A DNA stretch of 64,000 bases from Pseudomonas laurylsulfativorans (GTDB lineage Bacteria > Pseudomonadota > Gammaproteobacteria > Pseudomonadales > Pseudomonadaceae): NCBI RefSeq assembly GCF_002906155.1, contig NZ_MUJK01000014.1, forward strand, positions 62,001-126,000. Direction: 5' to 3'. Positions 17,330 through 26,368 of this stretch are shown one piece after another. Every line of letters begins with the position of its first letter. Positions within the stretch are counted from its first letter, which is position 1. A model generated the notes under the pieces. The model saw only the letters and a program-made list of their open reading frames with translations. It did not search any database and was not told the DNA's origin. The position numbers were made by a program, and so were the translations under genes.

Positions 17330-17848
17330 TCAATTGGCGTTCAGGCGATCAGCAACCCCGATGCAGATCGACATGATCAATTTGAGTTCTTTCTGCACGG
17401 TACTGAGGGACACGTTCAGCTCGTCGGCGATTTCCTGGTAGCTGTGCCCGTGCAGGCGGCTGAGGATGAAAATCCGCTGTTGGCGGGCGCTGAGTTCACT
17501 GAGGCTCACGTTCAGGCGCTCCAGCAATTGTTCGGCATGGGCGGCGTCTTCGGCACTGCTGGTGGGGGCGGCGACGCTGTGCACCACCTCCTGCGGCACG
17601 TCGTCGACCATGGTGCGCGAATGGATGCGTCGCGCGCGCAGATGGTCCAGCGCCAGGTTGCGCGCCGTCTGGAAAACAAAGGGCTCAAGATGATCGATGG
17701 CCCGTTCACTCAACGCACGGGTCACTCGCAGGTAGGTTTCCTGCAAGAGGTCTTCGGCGGTGCTGTGATTGTTGACCATCCGTTCCAGCGTGCGCAGCAG
17801 GGAGGTGCGCTGGGTGAGGAAAACGTGGTTGAAGCGCGACTGACTCAC
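17330..17848 (-). CDS. hxuI: FecI-like ECF sigma factor (HxuI-like)
   Basis: A 172-residue extracytoplasmic-function sigma with region 2 (AEDLLQETYLRVTRAL) and region 4 (QQRIFILSRLHGHSYQEIADELNVS, a helix-turn-helix, read in two parts). It starts with GTG at 17848 and is headed by a strong Fur box at 17874-17892, so iron starvation should raise it. Together with the FecR-like and receptor genes it forms a cell-surface signalling triplet. Predicted targets are the promoters of the receptor and hemO. Confidence 0.94.
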   Translation of the reverse strand: MSQSRFNHVFLTQRTSLLRTLERMVNNHSTAEDLLQETYLRVTRALSERAIDHLEPFVFQTARNLALDHLRARRIHSRTMVDDVPQEVVHSVAAPTSSAEDAAHAEQLLERLNVSLSELSARQQRIFILSRLHGHSYQEIADELNVSLSTVQKELKLIMSICIGVADRLNAN

Positions 17849-17873
17849 GGGAGGACCTGATCCATTTCTAGCG

Positions 17874-17892
17874 AATGATAATGCTTATCATC
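17874..17892. promoter_or_regulatory. Fur box upstream of hxuI
   Basis: AATGATAATGCTTATCATC contains the perfect dyad TGATAA-TGC-TTATCA (17876-17890). It matches the 19-bp Fur consensus closely and lies 26 nt before the sigma gene start. Fur-Fe2+ binding would repress the whole heme system when iron is plentiful. Confidence 0.88.
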
Positions 17893-17925
17893 CACACGAA
17901 TGGTCAAGTACTGATTTGTGAAGCT

Positions 17926-18390
17926 TTAGCCGCGACCCTGTAGATAGCTCGCGTAATCGGGAATCCGATGGGAATGCGCCTGATCTATCAACGGGCTGCT
18001 GAGCAGGTAGTCGGCGCTGCATTCGTTGCAGGCCACCGGAATGTTCCAGACGGCCGCGACCCGCAGCAACGCCTTGATGTCCGGGTCGTGTGGCTGCGGT
18101 TCGAACGGGTCCCAGAAGAACACCAGCATGTCGACCCGCTGCTCGGCGATTTGCGCACCGAGCTGTTGGTCTCCGCCCAGCGGACCACTGATCATGCTCT
18201 CCACGGGCAGGTCGAGGCGTTGTTGCAACAACAGCCCCGTGGTGCCCGTGGCGACCAGATCATGCTGGGCCAATTTGTCTTTTTGCCGTTCGGCCCAGTC
18301 CAGCAAGAACACCTTGCAGTGGTCATGGGCAACCAGGGCGATACGCTTGCGCGCCGCCAGGGTCTTTTGCGTAAAGCTGATGCCGATCAT
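17926..18390 (-). CDS. mgsA: Methylglyoxal synthase
   Basis: A 154-residue enzyme that turns dihydroxyacetone phosphate into methylglyoxal and phosphate, an overflow bypass of lower glycolysis. ALVAHDHCK, VATGTTG and SGPLGGDQQLGA are the family's substrate-binding segments, and DPFEPQPHDPDIKALLR follows as expected. The ATG at 18388-18390 has GGAG upstream and gives the usual length. The open frame continues upstream into a REPIN, so the longer reading is an artefact. It lies next to gap, fitting a triose-phosphate role. Confidence 0.95.
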   Translation of the reverse strand: MIGISFTQKTLAARKRIALVAHDHCKVFLLDWAERQKDKLAQHDLVATGTTGLLLQQRLDLPVESMISGPLGGDQQLGAQIAEQRVDMLVFFWDPFEPQPHDPDIKALLRVAAVWNIPVACNECSADYLLSSPLIDQAHSHRIPDYASYLQGRG

Positions 18391-18420
18391 GGGTTGTTGC
18401 TCCAGAAATGACACGCACCC

Positions 18421-18520
18421 TGTAGGAGCGAGCTTGCTCGCGATGGTCGTTAACGATGACAAGGGTCGCCTGAATGAGCGCGGTGCCCTTACATCCATCG
18501 CGAGCAAGCTCGCTCCTACA
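18421..18520. repeat. REPIN
   Basis: GTAGGAGCGAGCTTGCTCGC near 18422 pairs with its inverse, ending at 18520, between gap and mgsA. Its spacer resembles those of the copies at 22559, 30868, 48154 and 56041. Confidence 0.93.
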
Positions 18521-18540
18521 AGACCGGGGGGGCGTGCTGC

Positions 18541-19542
18541 TTATTCAGCGTTGCACAGTGCCAGGCAGTTATCGAGCATGCGGTTGGAGAAGCCCCACTC
18601 GTTGTCATACCAGGCCAGCACCTTGAGCAGCTTGCCGCTGGATTTGGTGTGGTTGGCGTCGAAGATCGACGACAGCGGGTTGTGGTTGAAGTCACTGGAG
18701 ACCAGCGGCAGGGTGTTGTACCCAAGGATCTTCGAGTGCTGGCTGGCTTCTTTCATCAGCGCATTGACGTCCTCTACGCTGGCTTCTTTTTTCAGCTGAA
18801 CGGTCAGGTCCACCAGCGACACGTTGATCACCGGGACGCGCACCGCCATGCCGGTCAGTTTGCCCGCCAGTTCCGGCAGCACCAGGCCGACGGCTTCGGC
18901 GGCGCCGGTCTTGCTCGGGATCATGTTCTGGGTGGCCGAGCGGGCGCGGTACGGGTCGGTGTGGTAGACGTCGGTCAGGTTCTGGTCGTTGGTGTAGGCG
19001 TGAATGGTGGTCATCAGACCGCTTTCGATGCCCAGCTCGCGGTGCAGCACCTGGGCCACCGGGGCCAGGCAGTTGGTGGTGCACGACGCATTGGAAATAA
19101 TCTGGTGCGATTGGCGCAGAATGTCGTGGTTCACCCCATAAACCACGGTGGCGTCGGCGCCTTTGGCGGGGGCCGAGATGATCACTTTGCGCGCACCGGC
19201 CGTAATATGCGCGGCGGCTTTGGCCCGGTCGGTGAACAGACCGGTGCATTCGAACACCACATCAATCTTTTCCGCAGCCCAGGGCAGGTCGGCCGGATTG
19301 CGAATGGCGCTGACCGAAATGCGGTCGCCATTGACCGTCAGGCTCTCCTGGTCGTGCTGGACATCGGCATCGAACGTGCCGTGAACGGTGTCGTACTTGA
19401 GCAAGTGAGCGTTCATAGCACTGTCGCCCAGGTCGTTGATGGCGACGATCTGCAGATCCTGACGGTAGCCCTGGGTATAGAGTGCACGCAGAACATTACG
19501 GCCGATGCGGCCAAAGCCATTGATTGCGATTCGAAGAGTCAT
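18541..19542 (-). CDS. gap: Glyceraldehyde-3-phosphate dehydrogenase, type I
   Basis: A 333-residue NAD-dependent enzyme of glycolysis. The Rossmann start IAINGFGRIGRNVLRAL and the active-site SNASCTTNCLAP with its catalytic cysteine are intact. It is divergent from edd across a 220-nt region with two TTGT-N7-ACAA HexR-type sites, which fits its known control by HexR in P. putida. An AACAACAA motif at 19563-19570 (minus strand) lies in its leader and may be a Hfq/Crc target. No clear ribosome site precedes the ATG. Confidence 0.96.
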   Translation of the reverse strand: MTLRIAINGFGRIGRNVLRALYTQGYRQDLQIVAINDLGDSAMNAHLLKYDTVHGTFDADVQHDQESLTVNGDRISVSAIRNPADLPWAAEKIDVVFECTGLFTDRAKAAAHITAGARKVIISAPAKGADATVVYGVNHDILRQSHQIISNASCTTNCLAPVAQVLHRELGIESGLMTTIHAYTNDQNLTDVYHTDPYRARSATQNMIPSKTGAAEAVGLVLPELAGKLTGMAVRVPVINVSLVDLTVQLKKEASVEDVNALMKEASQHSKILGYNTLPLVSSDFNHNPLSSIFDANHTKSSGKLLKVLAWYDNEWGFSNRMLDNCLALCNAE

Positions 19543-19565
19543 ATGTCTGCGCTACCGTCGTTTTG

Positions 19566-19580
19566 TTGTTGGAATTACAA
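19566..19580. promoter_or_regulatory. HexR operator upstream of gap
   Basis: TTGT-TGGAATT-ACAA is an exact match to the TTGT-N7-ACAA pattern described for HexR of P. putida. It lies 24 nt before the gap start. HexR would leave it when 2-keto-3-deoxy-6-phosphogluconate accumulates. Confidence 0.75.
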
Positions 19581-19627
19581 GATTATTCGCAAAAAAATAG
19601 AAAACAAGCCTTTTTGATGGCAATATT

Positions 19628-19642
19628 TTGTTCAATCTACAA
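19628..19642. promoter_or_regulatory. HexR operator upstream of edd
   Basis: TTGT-TCAATCT-ACAA is a second exact TTGT-N7-ACAA match, 121 nt before edd and 62 bp (start to start) from the gap site. Each divergent gene therefore appears to have its own operator. Confidence 0.75.
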
Positions 19643-19762
19643 CGAGTGACCTGAATCAACTGGTCCAACCGATCAAGAAAACCGTCTGTCATCCCATCGA
19701 CACCGGCCTTTGATCAGCATAGACAATCAGGTCGCCACATCCGTTAGCCTGGAGTTCTACAC

Positions 19763-21589
19763 ATGCATCCCCGCGTCCTTGAGGTCACCGAACGGCTTAT
19801 CGCCCGCAGCCGCGCCACGCGTGAGGCTTACCTTGCATTGATTCGCGGTGCGGCCAGCGACGGTCCGATGCGCGGCCAGCTGCAATGCGCCAACTTCGCC
19901 CATGGCGTGGCCGGTTGCGGCAGCGACGACAAGCACAGTCTGCGGATGATGAACTCCGCCAACATCGCGATAGTTTCGTCATATAACGACATGCTCTCGG
20001 CGCACCAGCCGTATGAAGTCTTTCCCGAATTGATCAAAAAGGCCCTGCGCGAGATCGGCTCCGTCGGTCAGTTCGCCGGTGGCACCCCGGCCATGTGCGA
20101 TGGCGTGACCCAGGGCGAGCCGGGCATGGAACTGAGCCTGCCGAGCCGCGAAGTGATCGCGTTGTCCACCGCCGTGGCGCTGTCCCACAACATGTTCGAC
20201 GGCGCGCTACTGCTCGGCATCTGCGACAAGATCGTGCCGGGCCTGATGATGGGCGCGCTGCGTTTCGGCCATCTGCCGATGATCTTCGTGCCGGGCGGGC
20301 CGATGGTGTCGGGCATTTCCAACAAGCAGAAAGCCGACGTGCGCCAGAAGTACGCCGAAGGCAAGGCGACCCGCGAGGAGCTGCTGGAGTCGGAAATGAA
20401 GTCCTACCACAGCCCTGGCACCTGCACTTTCTACGGCACCGCCAACACCAACCAGTTGCTGATGGAAGTCATGGGCCTGCACTTGCCGGGCGCGTCCTTC
20501 GTCAACCCGAACACACCGTTGCGCGATGCCCTGACTCGCGAAGCCGCGCACCAGGTCACGCGCCTGACCAAGCAGAACGGCGACTTTATGCCGATCGGCG
20601 AAATCGTCGACGAGCGTTCGCTGGTCAACTCGATTGTCGCGCTGCACGCCACCGGCGGCTCGACCAACCACACCTTGCACATGCCGGCCATCGCCATGGC
20701 GGCGGGCATTCAATTGACCTGGCAGGACATGGCCGACCTCTCCGAAGTCGTGCCGACCCTGAGTCACGTCTACCCGAACGGCAAAGCCGACATCAACCAC
20801 TTCCAGGCGGCGGGCGGCATGTCGTTCTTGATCCGCGAACTGCTGGACGCCGGGTTGCTCCACGAAAACGTCAACACCGTGATGGGCCACGGCCTGAGTC
20901 GCTACACCCAGGAACCGTTCCTCGACAATGGCCAACTGGTGTGGCGTGAAGGCGTGACCGACAGCCTCGATGAAAGCATCCTGCGTCCTGTCGCCCGTGC
21001 ATTCTCGCCGGAAGGTGGCCTGCGGGTGATGGAAGGCAACCTCGGTCGCGGCGTGATGAAAGTCTCCGCCGTCGCCGTGGAAAACCAGATCGTCGAAGCA
21101 CCGGCCATGGTGTTCCAGGATCAGCAGGACCTGGCCGATGCGTTCAAGGCCGGTTTGCTGGAGAAGGATTTTGTCGCGGTGATGCGCTTCCAGGGCCCGC
21201 GCTCCAACGGCATGCCGGAACTGCACAAGATGACGCCGTTCCTCGGCGTGTTGCAGGATCGCGGCTTCAAAGTGGCGCTGGTAACCGACGGGCGCATGTC
21301 CGGCGCGTCGGGGAAAATCCCGGCGGCCATCCACGTCAGCCCCGAAGCTTATGTCGGCGGCGCTTTGGCGCGGGTGCAAGAGGGCGATATCATCCGCGTC
21401 GATGGCGTCAAAGGCACCCTGGAACTTAAGGTGGACGCCGAAGAATTCGCAGCGCGCACGCCGGCCAAGGGCCTGTTGGGTAACAACATCGGCACCGGTC
21501 GCGAACTGTTTGGTTTCATGCGCATGGCCTTCAGCTCGGCGGAGCAGGGCGCCAGCGCCTTCACTTCTGCCCTGGAGACGCTTAATTGA
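19763..21589 (+). CDS. edd: Phosphogluconate dehydratase
   Basis: A 608-residue Fe-S dehydratase of the IlvD/Edd family. It makes 2-keto-3-deoxy-6-phosphogluconate from 6-phosphogluconate, the first committed Entner-Doudoroff step. Cluster-region motifs GTPAMCDGVTQG and LLGICDKIVPG, and the C-terminal VTDGRMSGASGKIPAAIHV, are present. GGAG precedes the ATG. It heads edd-glk-gltR-gtrS, the same order as in P. aeruginosa. Confidence 0.97.
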   Translation: MHPRVLEVTERLIARSRATREAYLALIRGAASDGPMRGQLQCANFAHGVAGCGSDDKHSLRMMNSANIAIVSSYNDMLSAHQPYEVFPELIKKALREIGSVGQFAGGTPAMCDGVTQGEPGMELSLPSREVIALSTAVALSHNMFDGALLLGICDKIVPGLMMGALRFGHLPMIFVPGGPMVSGISNKQKADVRQKYAEGKATREELLESEMKSYHSPGTCTFYGTANTNQLLMEVMGLHLPGASFVNPNTPLRDALTREAAHQVTRLTKQNGDFMPIGEIVDERSLVNSIVALHATGGSTNHTLHMPAIAMAAGIQLTWQDMADLSEVVPTLSHVYPNGKADINHFQAAGGMSFLIRELLDAGLLHENVNTVMGHGLSRYTQEPFLDNGQLVWREGVTDSLDESILRPVARAFSPEGGLRVMEGNLGRGVMKVSAVAVENQIVEAPAMVFQDQQDLADAFKAGLLEKDFVAVMRFQGPRSNGMPELHKMTPFLGVLQDRGFKVALVTDGRMSGASGKIPAAIHVSPEAYVGGALARVQEGDIIRVDGVKGTLELKVDAEEFAARTPAKGLLGNNIGTGRELFGFMRMAFSSAEQGASAFTSALETLN

Positions 21590-22545
21590 AACTGGCCTTG
21601 GTCGGTGACATCGGTGGGACCAACGCACGTTTCGCGTTGTGGAAAAACCAGCAACTGGAATCGGTCCAGGTGCTGGCGACAGCAGATTTCCCCAGCCCGG
21701 AAGAGGCAATCAGCCTCTACCTGAGCGGCCTGGGGCTGGCGCCTGGCTCGATCGGTTCGGTGTGCCTGTCGGTGGCAGGTCCCGTGAGCGGCGATGAATT
21801 CAAGTTCACCAACAATCACTGGCGCCTGAGCCGCAAGGGCTTTTGCCAGACCTTGCAGGTCGAGCAATTGTTACTGGTCAACGACTTCTCGGCCATGGCC
21901 CTGGGCATGACCCGTTTGCAGCCTGGCGAATATCGCGTGGTTTGCGAAGGCACGCCGGAGCCGTTGCGCCCGGCGGTGGTGATTGGCCCGGGTACGGGGC
22001 TGGGCGTCGGCACCTTGCTCGATTTGGGCGAAGGCCGATTCGCCGCGTTGCCGGGGGAGGGCGGCCATGTCGACCTGCCACTGAGCAGCCCGCGTGAAAC
22101 CCAACTCTGGCAGCACATTTCCAACGAGATCGGCCACGTCAGCGCTGAAACCGCGTTGAGCGGCGGCGGCTTGCCCCGCGTCTACCGGGCAATCTGCGCG
22201 GTGGATGGGCACACGCCGGTGCTCGACACACCGGAAGCCATCACCGCTGCCGGGCTGGCGGGTGACCCGATTGCCGTGGAAGTGCTGGAGCAGTTCTGCT
22301 GCTGGCTCGGTCGAGTGGCCGGCAACAACGTGCTGACCACCGGCGGGCGTGGTGGCGTGTACATCGTTGGCGGGGTGATTCCGCGCTTTGCCGATTTTTT
22401 CCTCGAAAGCGGTTTCGCCCGTTGCTTCGCCGACAAGGGTTGCATGAGCGATTACTTCAAGGGGATTCCGGTGTGGCTGGTGACGGCGCCGTTTTCGGGG
22501 TTGATGGGGGCGGGTGTGGCGCTGGAGCAATCAATCTCAACTTGA
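21586..22545 (+). CDS. glk: Glucokinase
   Basis: A 319-residue cytoplasmic kinase that phosphorylates glucose to glucose-6-phosphate. The N-terminal phosphate loop GDIGGTNARFALW and the internal GPGTGLGVG and GEGGHVDLP motifs are those of the bacterial glucokinase family. Translation starts with TTG at 21586, overlapping the edd stop by 4 nt, so the two are coupled. A REPIN separates it from gltR. Confidence 0.95.
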   Translation: MKLALVGDIGGTNARFALWKNQQLESVQVLATADFPSPEEAISLYLSGLGLAPGSIGSVCLSVAGPVSGDEFKFTNNHWRLSRKGFCQTLQVEQLLLVNDFSAMALGMTRLQPGEYRVVCEGTPEPLRPAVVIGPGTGLGVGTLLDLGEGRFAALPGEGGHVDLPLSSPRETQLWQHISNEIGHVSAETALSGGGLPRVYRAICAVDGHTPVLDTPEAITAAGLAGDPIAVEVLEQFCCWLGRVAGNNVLTTGGRGGVYIVGGVIPRFADFFLESGFARCFADKGCMSDYFKGIPVWLVTAPFSGLMGAGVALEQSIST

Positions 22546-22558
22546 AACCCGATTACCT

Positions 22559-22657
22559 GTAGGAGCGAGCCTGCTCGCGATGGACGTCAACGATAACGCG
22601 TGCTTTCTGAATGTACGCGGTGCCTTCAAGTCCATCGCGAGCAGGCTCGCTCCTACA
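22559..22657. repeat. REPIN
   Basis: GTAGGAGCGAGCCTGCTCGC at 22559 is paired with its inverse, ending at 22657, between glk and gltR. The spacer begins GATGGACGTCAACGATAACG, shared with other copies. Confidence 0.93.
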
Positions 22658-22732
22658 GTAGTTTTGAGCTGTTTGCAGTTTCAGCGCATCAGGCATAATC
22701 GGCCCCAATTCAAACAACAAGGACGCCGCCCC

Positions 22733-23464
22733 GTGAGCTCAGTCAACAAGTCGATTTTGTTGGTCGATGACGATCAAGAGATACGCGAGTTGCTGGACAC
22801 CTACCTGACCCGCGCCGGTTTCCAGGTGCGTGCCACCGCCGATGGCGCCGGGTTTCGCCAGGCGCTGAACGACGCGCCGGCCGACTTGGTGATCCTTGAT
22901 GTGATGCTGCCCGACGAAGACGGCTTCAGCCTGTGCCGCTGGATTCGCCAGCATCCACGCCAGGCGCAGGTGCCGATCATCATGCTCACCGCCAGTTCCG
23001 ACGAAGCCGACCGTGTCATCGGCCTGGAGCTGGGCGCCGACGATTACCTCGGCAAGCCGTTCAGCCCACGGGAGTTGCAGGCGCGGATCAAGGCGTTGCT
23101 GCGCCGCGCGCAGTTCGGCCAGGAGCGTAACGGCGGTGAGGTGCTGGCCTTCGATGACTGGCGTCTGGACATGGTCAGCCATCGGCTGTTTCACATCGAC
23201 GGCGAAGAAGTGATTCTCTCGGGCGCCGACTTCGCGCTGCTGAAACTGTTCCTCGATCACCCGCAGGAAATCCTCGACCGCGACACCATCGGCAACGCCA
23301 CCCGTGGCCGTGAACTGATGCCCCTTGATCGCATCGTCGACATGGCGGTCAGCCGGTTGCGCCAGCGTCTGCGCGACACGGAAAAACCGCCACGGCTGAT
23401 CCGCACCGTGCGTGGCAGTGGCTACCAATTGGCGGCCCACGTGGTTGCCGGCAATGGTCACTGA
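22733..23464 (+). CDS. gltR: OmpR-family response regulator of glucose transport
   Basis: A 243-residue regulator. The receiver domain contains LVDDDQEIREL and the phospho-accepting Asp56 in VILDVMLPDEDGF, followed by a winged-helix DNA-binding domain. By position between glk and the sensor gene it is GltR, which controls glucose uptake genes together with GtrS. The GTG at 22733 with AAGGA upstream was chosen; the frame stays open through the REPIN but that extension is not plausible. It overlaps gtrS by 11 nt. Confidence 0.93.
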   Translation: MSSVNKSILLVDDDQEIRELLDTYLTRAGFQVRATADGAGFRQALNDAPADLVILDVMLPDEDGFSLCRWIRQHPRQAQVPIIMLTASSDEADRVIGLELGADDYLGKPFSPRELQARIKALLRRAQFGQERNGGEVLAFDDWRLDMVSHRLFHIDGEEVILSGADFALLKLFLDHPQEILDRDTIGNATRGRELMPLDRIVDMAVSRLRQRLRDTEKPPRLIRTVRGSGYQLAAHVVAGNGH

Positions 23465-24923
23465 GATTTTCCGCAAACTCGCTGCCAAGGTACCGATGCC
23501 ACGTTCGCTGCTCGGGCGGATGTTGCTGTTGACCCTGCTGGCGGTGTTGTTCGCCCAGGCGTTGTCGAGCGTGATCTGGGTGTCGCAATTGCGTGCCACG
23601 CAGCTTGAAGGCTTGGTCACCAGCGCCCGCAGCCTGGCCCATTCGATGACGGCCAGTGTCAGCTATTTTCGTTCGTTGCCAGTGGCGTTTCGGCCCCTGG
23701 TGCTGGACCAGTTGCGCAGCATGGGTGGCACCCGGTTTGTGGTGACACTCAATGACAAACCCCTGGGCATGGAAGTGCTGCCCATCACCCCGCGCAAAGA
23801 GGCAGTGCTCAAAGCGGTGGACGAGGTGCTGCGCCAGTCCCTCGGCCAGGACACGGACATCTCGGTGACCTTCGTCAGCCCGGAAGACCTGCGCATCTTC
23901 AATGGCGGCTTGAAGCTCGATGAGTTGCCGCGATCCTGGGCGCACTACGCGCTGACCCTGGAACCGGTGAACCCGCCGGTACTGGTCACGCAGATCCAGA
24001 TGGCACCGGGCGAATGGCTGTACATCGCCTCGCTGTTGCCCGAGCCCTACACCAGCCTTGAAGAGCAAGGCCTGCCGGCGCAGCAGGTGTGGTTCATCGT
24101 CCTCACCAGCGGTTTTTTGCTGTTGTTCATCGGCCTGCTGGTGCACTGGCAGAGTCGACCGCTCAAGCGCCTGGCGCGGGCGGCGCGGGACCTGTCGTTG
24201 GGGGCAGACGTGGAACCAGTGGCCGAAGGCGGTGGCAGCGAAGTGGTCGAGGTCGGGCGCGCCTTCAACACCATGCGAGAGCGCATCAGCCGTTACCTGA
24301 CCGAGCGTAGCCAGTTGTTCAGCGCCATTTCCCACGACCTGCGCACGCCGATCACCCGCTTGCGTTTGCGGGTTGAGTTACTCGAAGACGAAAAGCTGCA
24401 AGCCAAGTTCGGCCGCGATCTGGATGAGCTTGAACTACTGGTCAAGGGCGCGCTGCAATGCGTGAAAGACACCGACATCCACGAGAACATCGAGCCGGTG
24501 GATCTCAATCACGTGCTCGACTGTCTGGTGGAGCCCTATCTAGCGCCGAACGGCAATGGTCGCGTGACCCAGCAGGGGCGGGCGCTGGCGACGTATCCGG
24601 GCAAACCGCTGGCGCTCAAGCGCTGCATCGGCAACCTGATCGACAATGCGTTGAAGTACGGGCAGAACGCGCACCTGCACATCGATGACGATGAAAGCGC
24701 GTTCATCCTGCATGTCGATGATGAAGGGCCGGGCGTACCGGAACAGCGGCTGGAGCAGGTGTTCGAACCGCACTTCCGTCTGGCCGGGCAGCAGCAGGGG
24801 TATGGGTTGGGGCTGGGGATTGCCCGCAACATTGCCCATAGCCATGGGGGTGAAGTCAGCTTGCAGAATTTGCGTGAAGGCGGGTTGCGGGTGACCCTGC
24901 AGCTACCCCGATCAATCGATTGA
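23454..24923 (+). CDS. gtrS: Sensor histidine kinase GtrS
   Basis: A 489-residue inner-membrane kinase. Helix 1 spans about residues 22-45 and a periplasmic sensor domain about 46-205. Helix 2 (FIVLTSGFLLLFIGLLVHW) comes next, then HAMP, the dimerisation domain with phospho-accepting His294 in SHDLRTPITRLRL, and an ATPase domain with NLIDNALKYG, DEGPGVP and GYGLGLGIA. In P. aeruginosa GtrS senses 2-ketogluconate and 6-phosphogluconate and phosphorylates GltR. The ATG at 23454 lies within the end of gltR. Confidence 0.93.
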   Translation: MVTEIFRKLAAKVPMPRSLLGRMLLLTLLAVLFAQALSSVIWVSQLRATQLEGLVTSARSLAHSMTASVSYFRSLPVAFRPLVLDQLRSMGGTRFVVTLNDKPLGMEVLPITPRKEAVLKAVDEVLRQSLGQDTDISVTFVSPEDLRIFNGGLKLDELPRSWAHYALTLEPVNPPVLVTQIQMAPGEWLYIASLLPEPYTSLEEQGLPAQQVWFIVLTSGFLLLFIGLLVHWQSRPLKRLARAARDLSLGADVEPVAEGGGSEVVEVGRAFNTMRERISRYLTERSQLFSAISHDLRTPITRLRLRVELLEDEKLQAKFGRDLDELELLVKGALQCVKDTDIHENIEPVDLNHVLDCLVEPYLAPNGNGRVTQQGRALATYPGKPLALKRCIGNLIDNALKYGQNAHLHIDDDESAFILHVDDEGPGVPEQRLEQVFEPHFRLAGQQQGYGLGLGIARNIAHSHGGEVSLQNLREGGLRVTLQLPRSID

Positions 24924-24936
24924 CGCACCTGTCCCT

Positions 24937-25001
24937 GTAGGAGCCGGCTTGCCGGCGATGGCGTATTCAAGAATGTCATCGCTGGCAAGCCAGCTCCTAC
25001 A
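24937..25001. repeat. REPIN, short
   Basis: GTAGGAGCCGGCTTGCCGGC at 24937 with its inverse ending at 25001. The spacer between the arms is shorter than in most copies. It lies between gtrS and the AGE epimerase promoter. Confidence 0.92.
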
Positions 25002-25010
25002 AGTCTGATT

Positions 25011-25047
25011 GTCACAGCCTGGTGACATAACCCACCCCCTTCGTTAC
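25011..25047. promoter_or_regulatory. GTNAC half-site array upstream of the AGE epimerase gene
   Basis: GTCAC (25011), GTGAC (25022) and GTTAC (25043) are spaced 11 and 21 bp apart. They sit in the framework GTNAC-N6-GTGACAT-N8-CCCTTCGTTAC, which recurs exactly before gltB at 26365-26401. Direct half-sites at helical spacing fit an OmpR-family regulator, most simply the adjacent GltR. This assignment is inferred. Confidence 0.55.
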
Positions 25048-25108
25048 AAGCCCGCCTTCGTCCGTTGTTTATGCTGCCCTGCAGTCATAACAACAAAAAA
25101 GGTACGCC

Positions 25109-26368
25109 ATGGACACCTTCCAACCCGCCTTCAGCCGTTGGCTGAACGCACCTGCCCATCAGCAATGGCTTGCCGCCGAAGGCTTGCGCCTGCTGGCGTT
25201 TGCCAAGGCTTCGAAGCTGCCTGAAGGCTTCGGCAATCTCGATGAAAAAGGTCGCCTTGCGGCTGATGCGCAAGCCCAGACCATGAACACCGCGCGCATG
25301 ACCCACAGCTTCGCCATGGCTCATATTCAGGGCTTGCCGGGCTTTGCCGGGCTGGTCGATCACGGTATCGCGGCGCTGCGCGGACCGTTGCGGGATGCGC
25401 TGCAGGGTGGCTGGTTCGCCACGGCCGAACATCGCGATGGCAACACCGGCAAGAACGCCTACCTGCATGCTTTCGTCGCGCTGGCAGCGAGTTCTGCGGT
25501 GGTCGCGCAACGTCCCGGTGCACAAGCCTTGCTCGATGATGCCATCGACATCATCGACACGTACTTCTGGAGCGAAGAAGAGGGCGCCATGCGCGAGTCC
25601 TTCAACCGCGACTGGAGCGAAGAGGAGGCGTACCGGGGCGCCAACAGCAACATGCACGCCACTGAAGCATTCCTCGCACTGGCGGATGTCACCGATGACA
25701 ACCGTTGGCTGAGCCGTGCCCAGCGTATCGTCGAGCGAGTGATCCATGGCCACGCCGCCGCCAACGATTACCTGGTGATCGAGCATTTCGACCGTGCCTG
25801 GCAGCCGCTGCGGGACTACAACCACGACAATCCGGCCGACGGCTTCCGCCCCTACGGCACCACCCCGGGTCATGGTTTCGAGTGGGCGCGGCTGTTGCTG
25901 CACCTCGAAGCTTCGCGGGTGAGAGCGGGGATGCTCACGCCGGGCTGGCTGGTTACCGACGCGCAAAAACTCTTCGAGCACAATTGCCGTCACGGTTGGA
26001 ATATCGATGGTGCGCCGGGGATTGTCTACACCCTGGACTGGGACAACAAAGCGGTGGTCCGCCATCGCCTGCACTGGACCCATTGCGAAGCCAGTGCCGC
26101 CGCCAGTGCCTTGCTCAAGCGTACCGGTGAAGACCAATACGAGCAGTGGTACCGACTATTCTGGGAATTCTGTGACAGTCATTTCATCGACCGCGAAGGC
26201 GGCAGCTGGCATCACGAACTCGACCCGCAAAACCGCCCGAGTGCCGACATCTGGCCCGGCAAACCTGACCTTTATCACGCCTGGCAAGCCGTGTTGATTC
26301 CGCGCCTGGCGCTGGCGCCAAGCATGGCCACGGCGCTGGCGCAGCTGTCCCAGAGCGGTTCTATGTAA
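25109..26368 (+). CDS. AGE-family sugar epimerase/isomerase
   Basis: A 419-residue protein of the N-acylglucosamine 2-epimerase (AGE) superfamily, an alpha/alpha barrel. Motifs RMTHSFAMAHIQGLPGF, GANSNMHATEAFLAL and HNCRHGWNIDGAPG contain the histidines of the family's active site. Its length and the GANSNMH segment resemble YihS-type mannose/fructose isomerases more than ManNAc epimerases. It leads the glt uptake cluster, so a role in isomerising an aldose such as mannose for the glucose pathway is likely but unproven. AACAACAA sits just before its ribosome site. Confidence 0.85.
   Translation: MDTFQPAFSRWLNAPAHQQWLAAEGLRLLAFAKASKLPEGFGNLDEKGRLAADAQAQTMNTARMTHSFAMAHIQGLPGFAGLVDHGIAALRGPLRDALQGGWFATAEHRDGNTGKNAYLHAFVALAASSAVVAQRPGAQALLDDAIDIIDTYFWSEEEGAMRESFNRDWSEEEAYRGANSNMHATEAFLALADVTDDNRWLSRAQRIVERVIHGHAAANDYLVIEHFDRAWQPLRDYNHDNPADGFRPYGTTPGHGFEWARLLLHLEASRVRAGMLTPGWLVTDAQKLFEHNCRHGWNIDGAPGIVYTLDWDNKAVVRHRLHWTHCEASAAASALLKRTGEDQYEQWYRLFWEFCDSHFIDREGGSWHHELDPQNRPSADIWPGKPDLYHAWQAVLIPRLALAPSMATALAQLSQSGSM

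Noticed and set aside
17926..18507. Longer methylglyoxal synthase reading
   Set aside because: The extra 39 residues come from a translated REPIN; the ATG at 18390 has a good ribosome site and gives the family length.
20207..21709. 500-codon frame on the minus strand
   Set aside because: Antisense shadow of edd and the start of glk.
22514..22732. N-terminal extension of GltR
   Set aside because: It runs through a REPIN; GTG at 22733 with AAGGA gives a normal receiver start.
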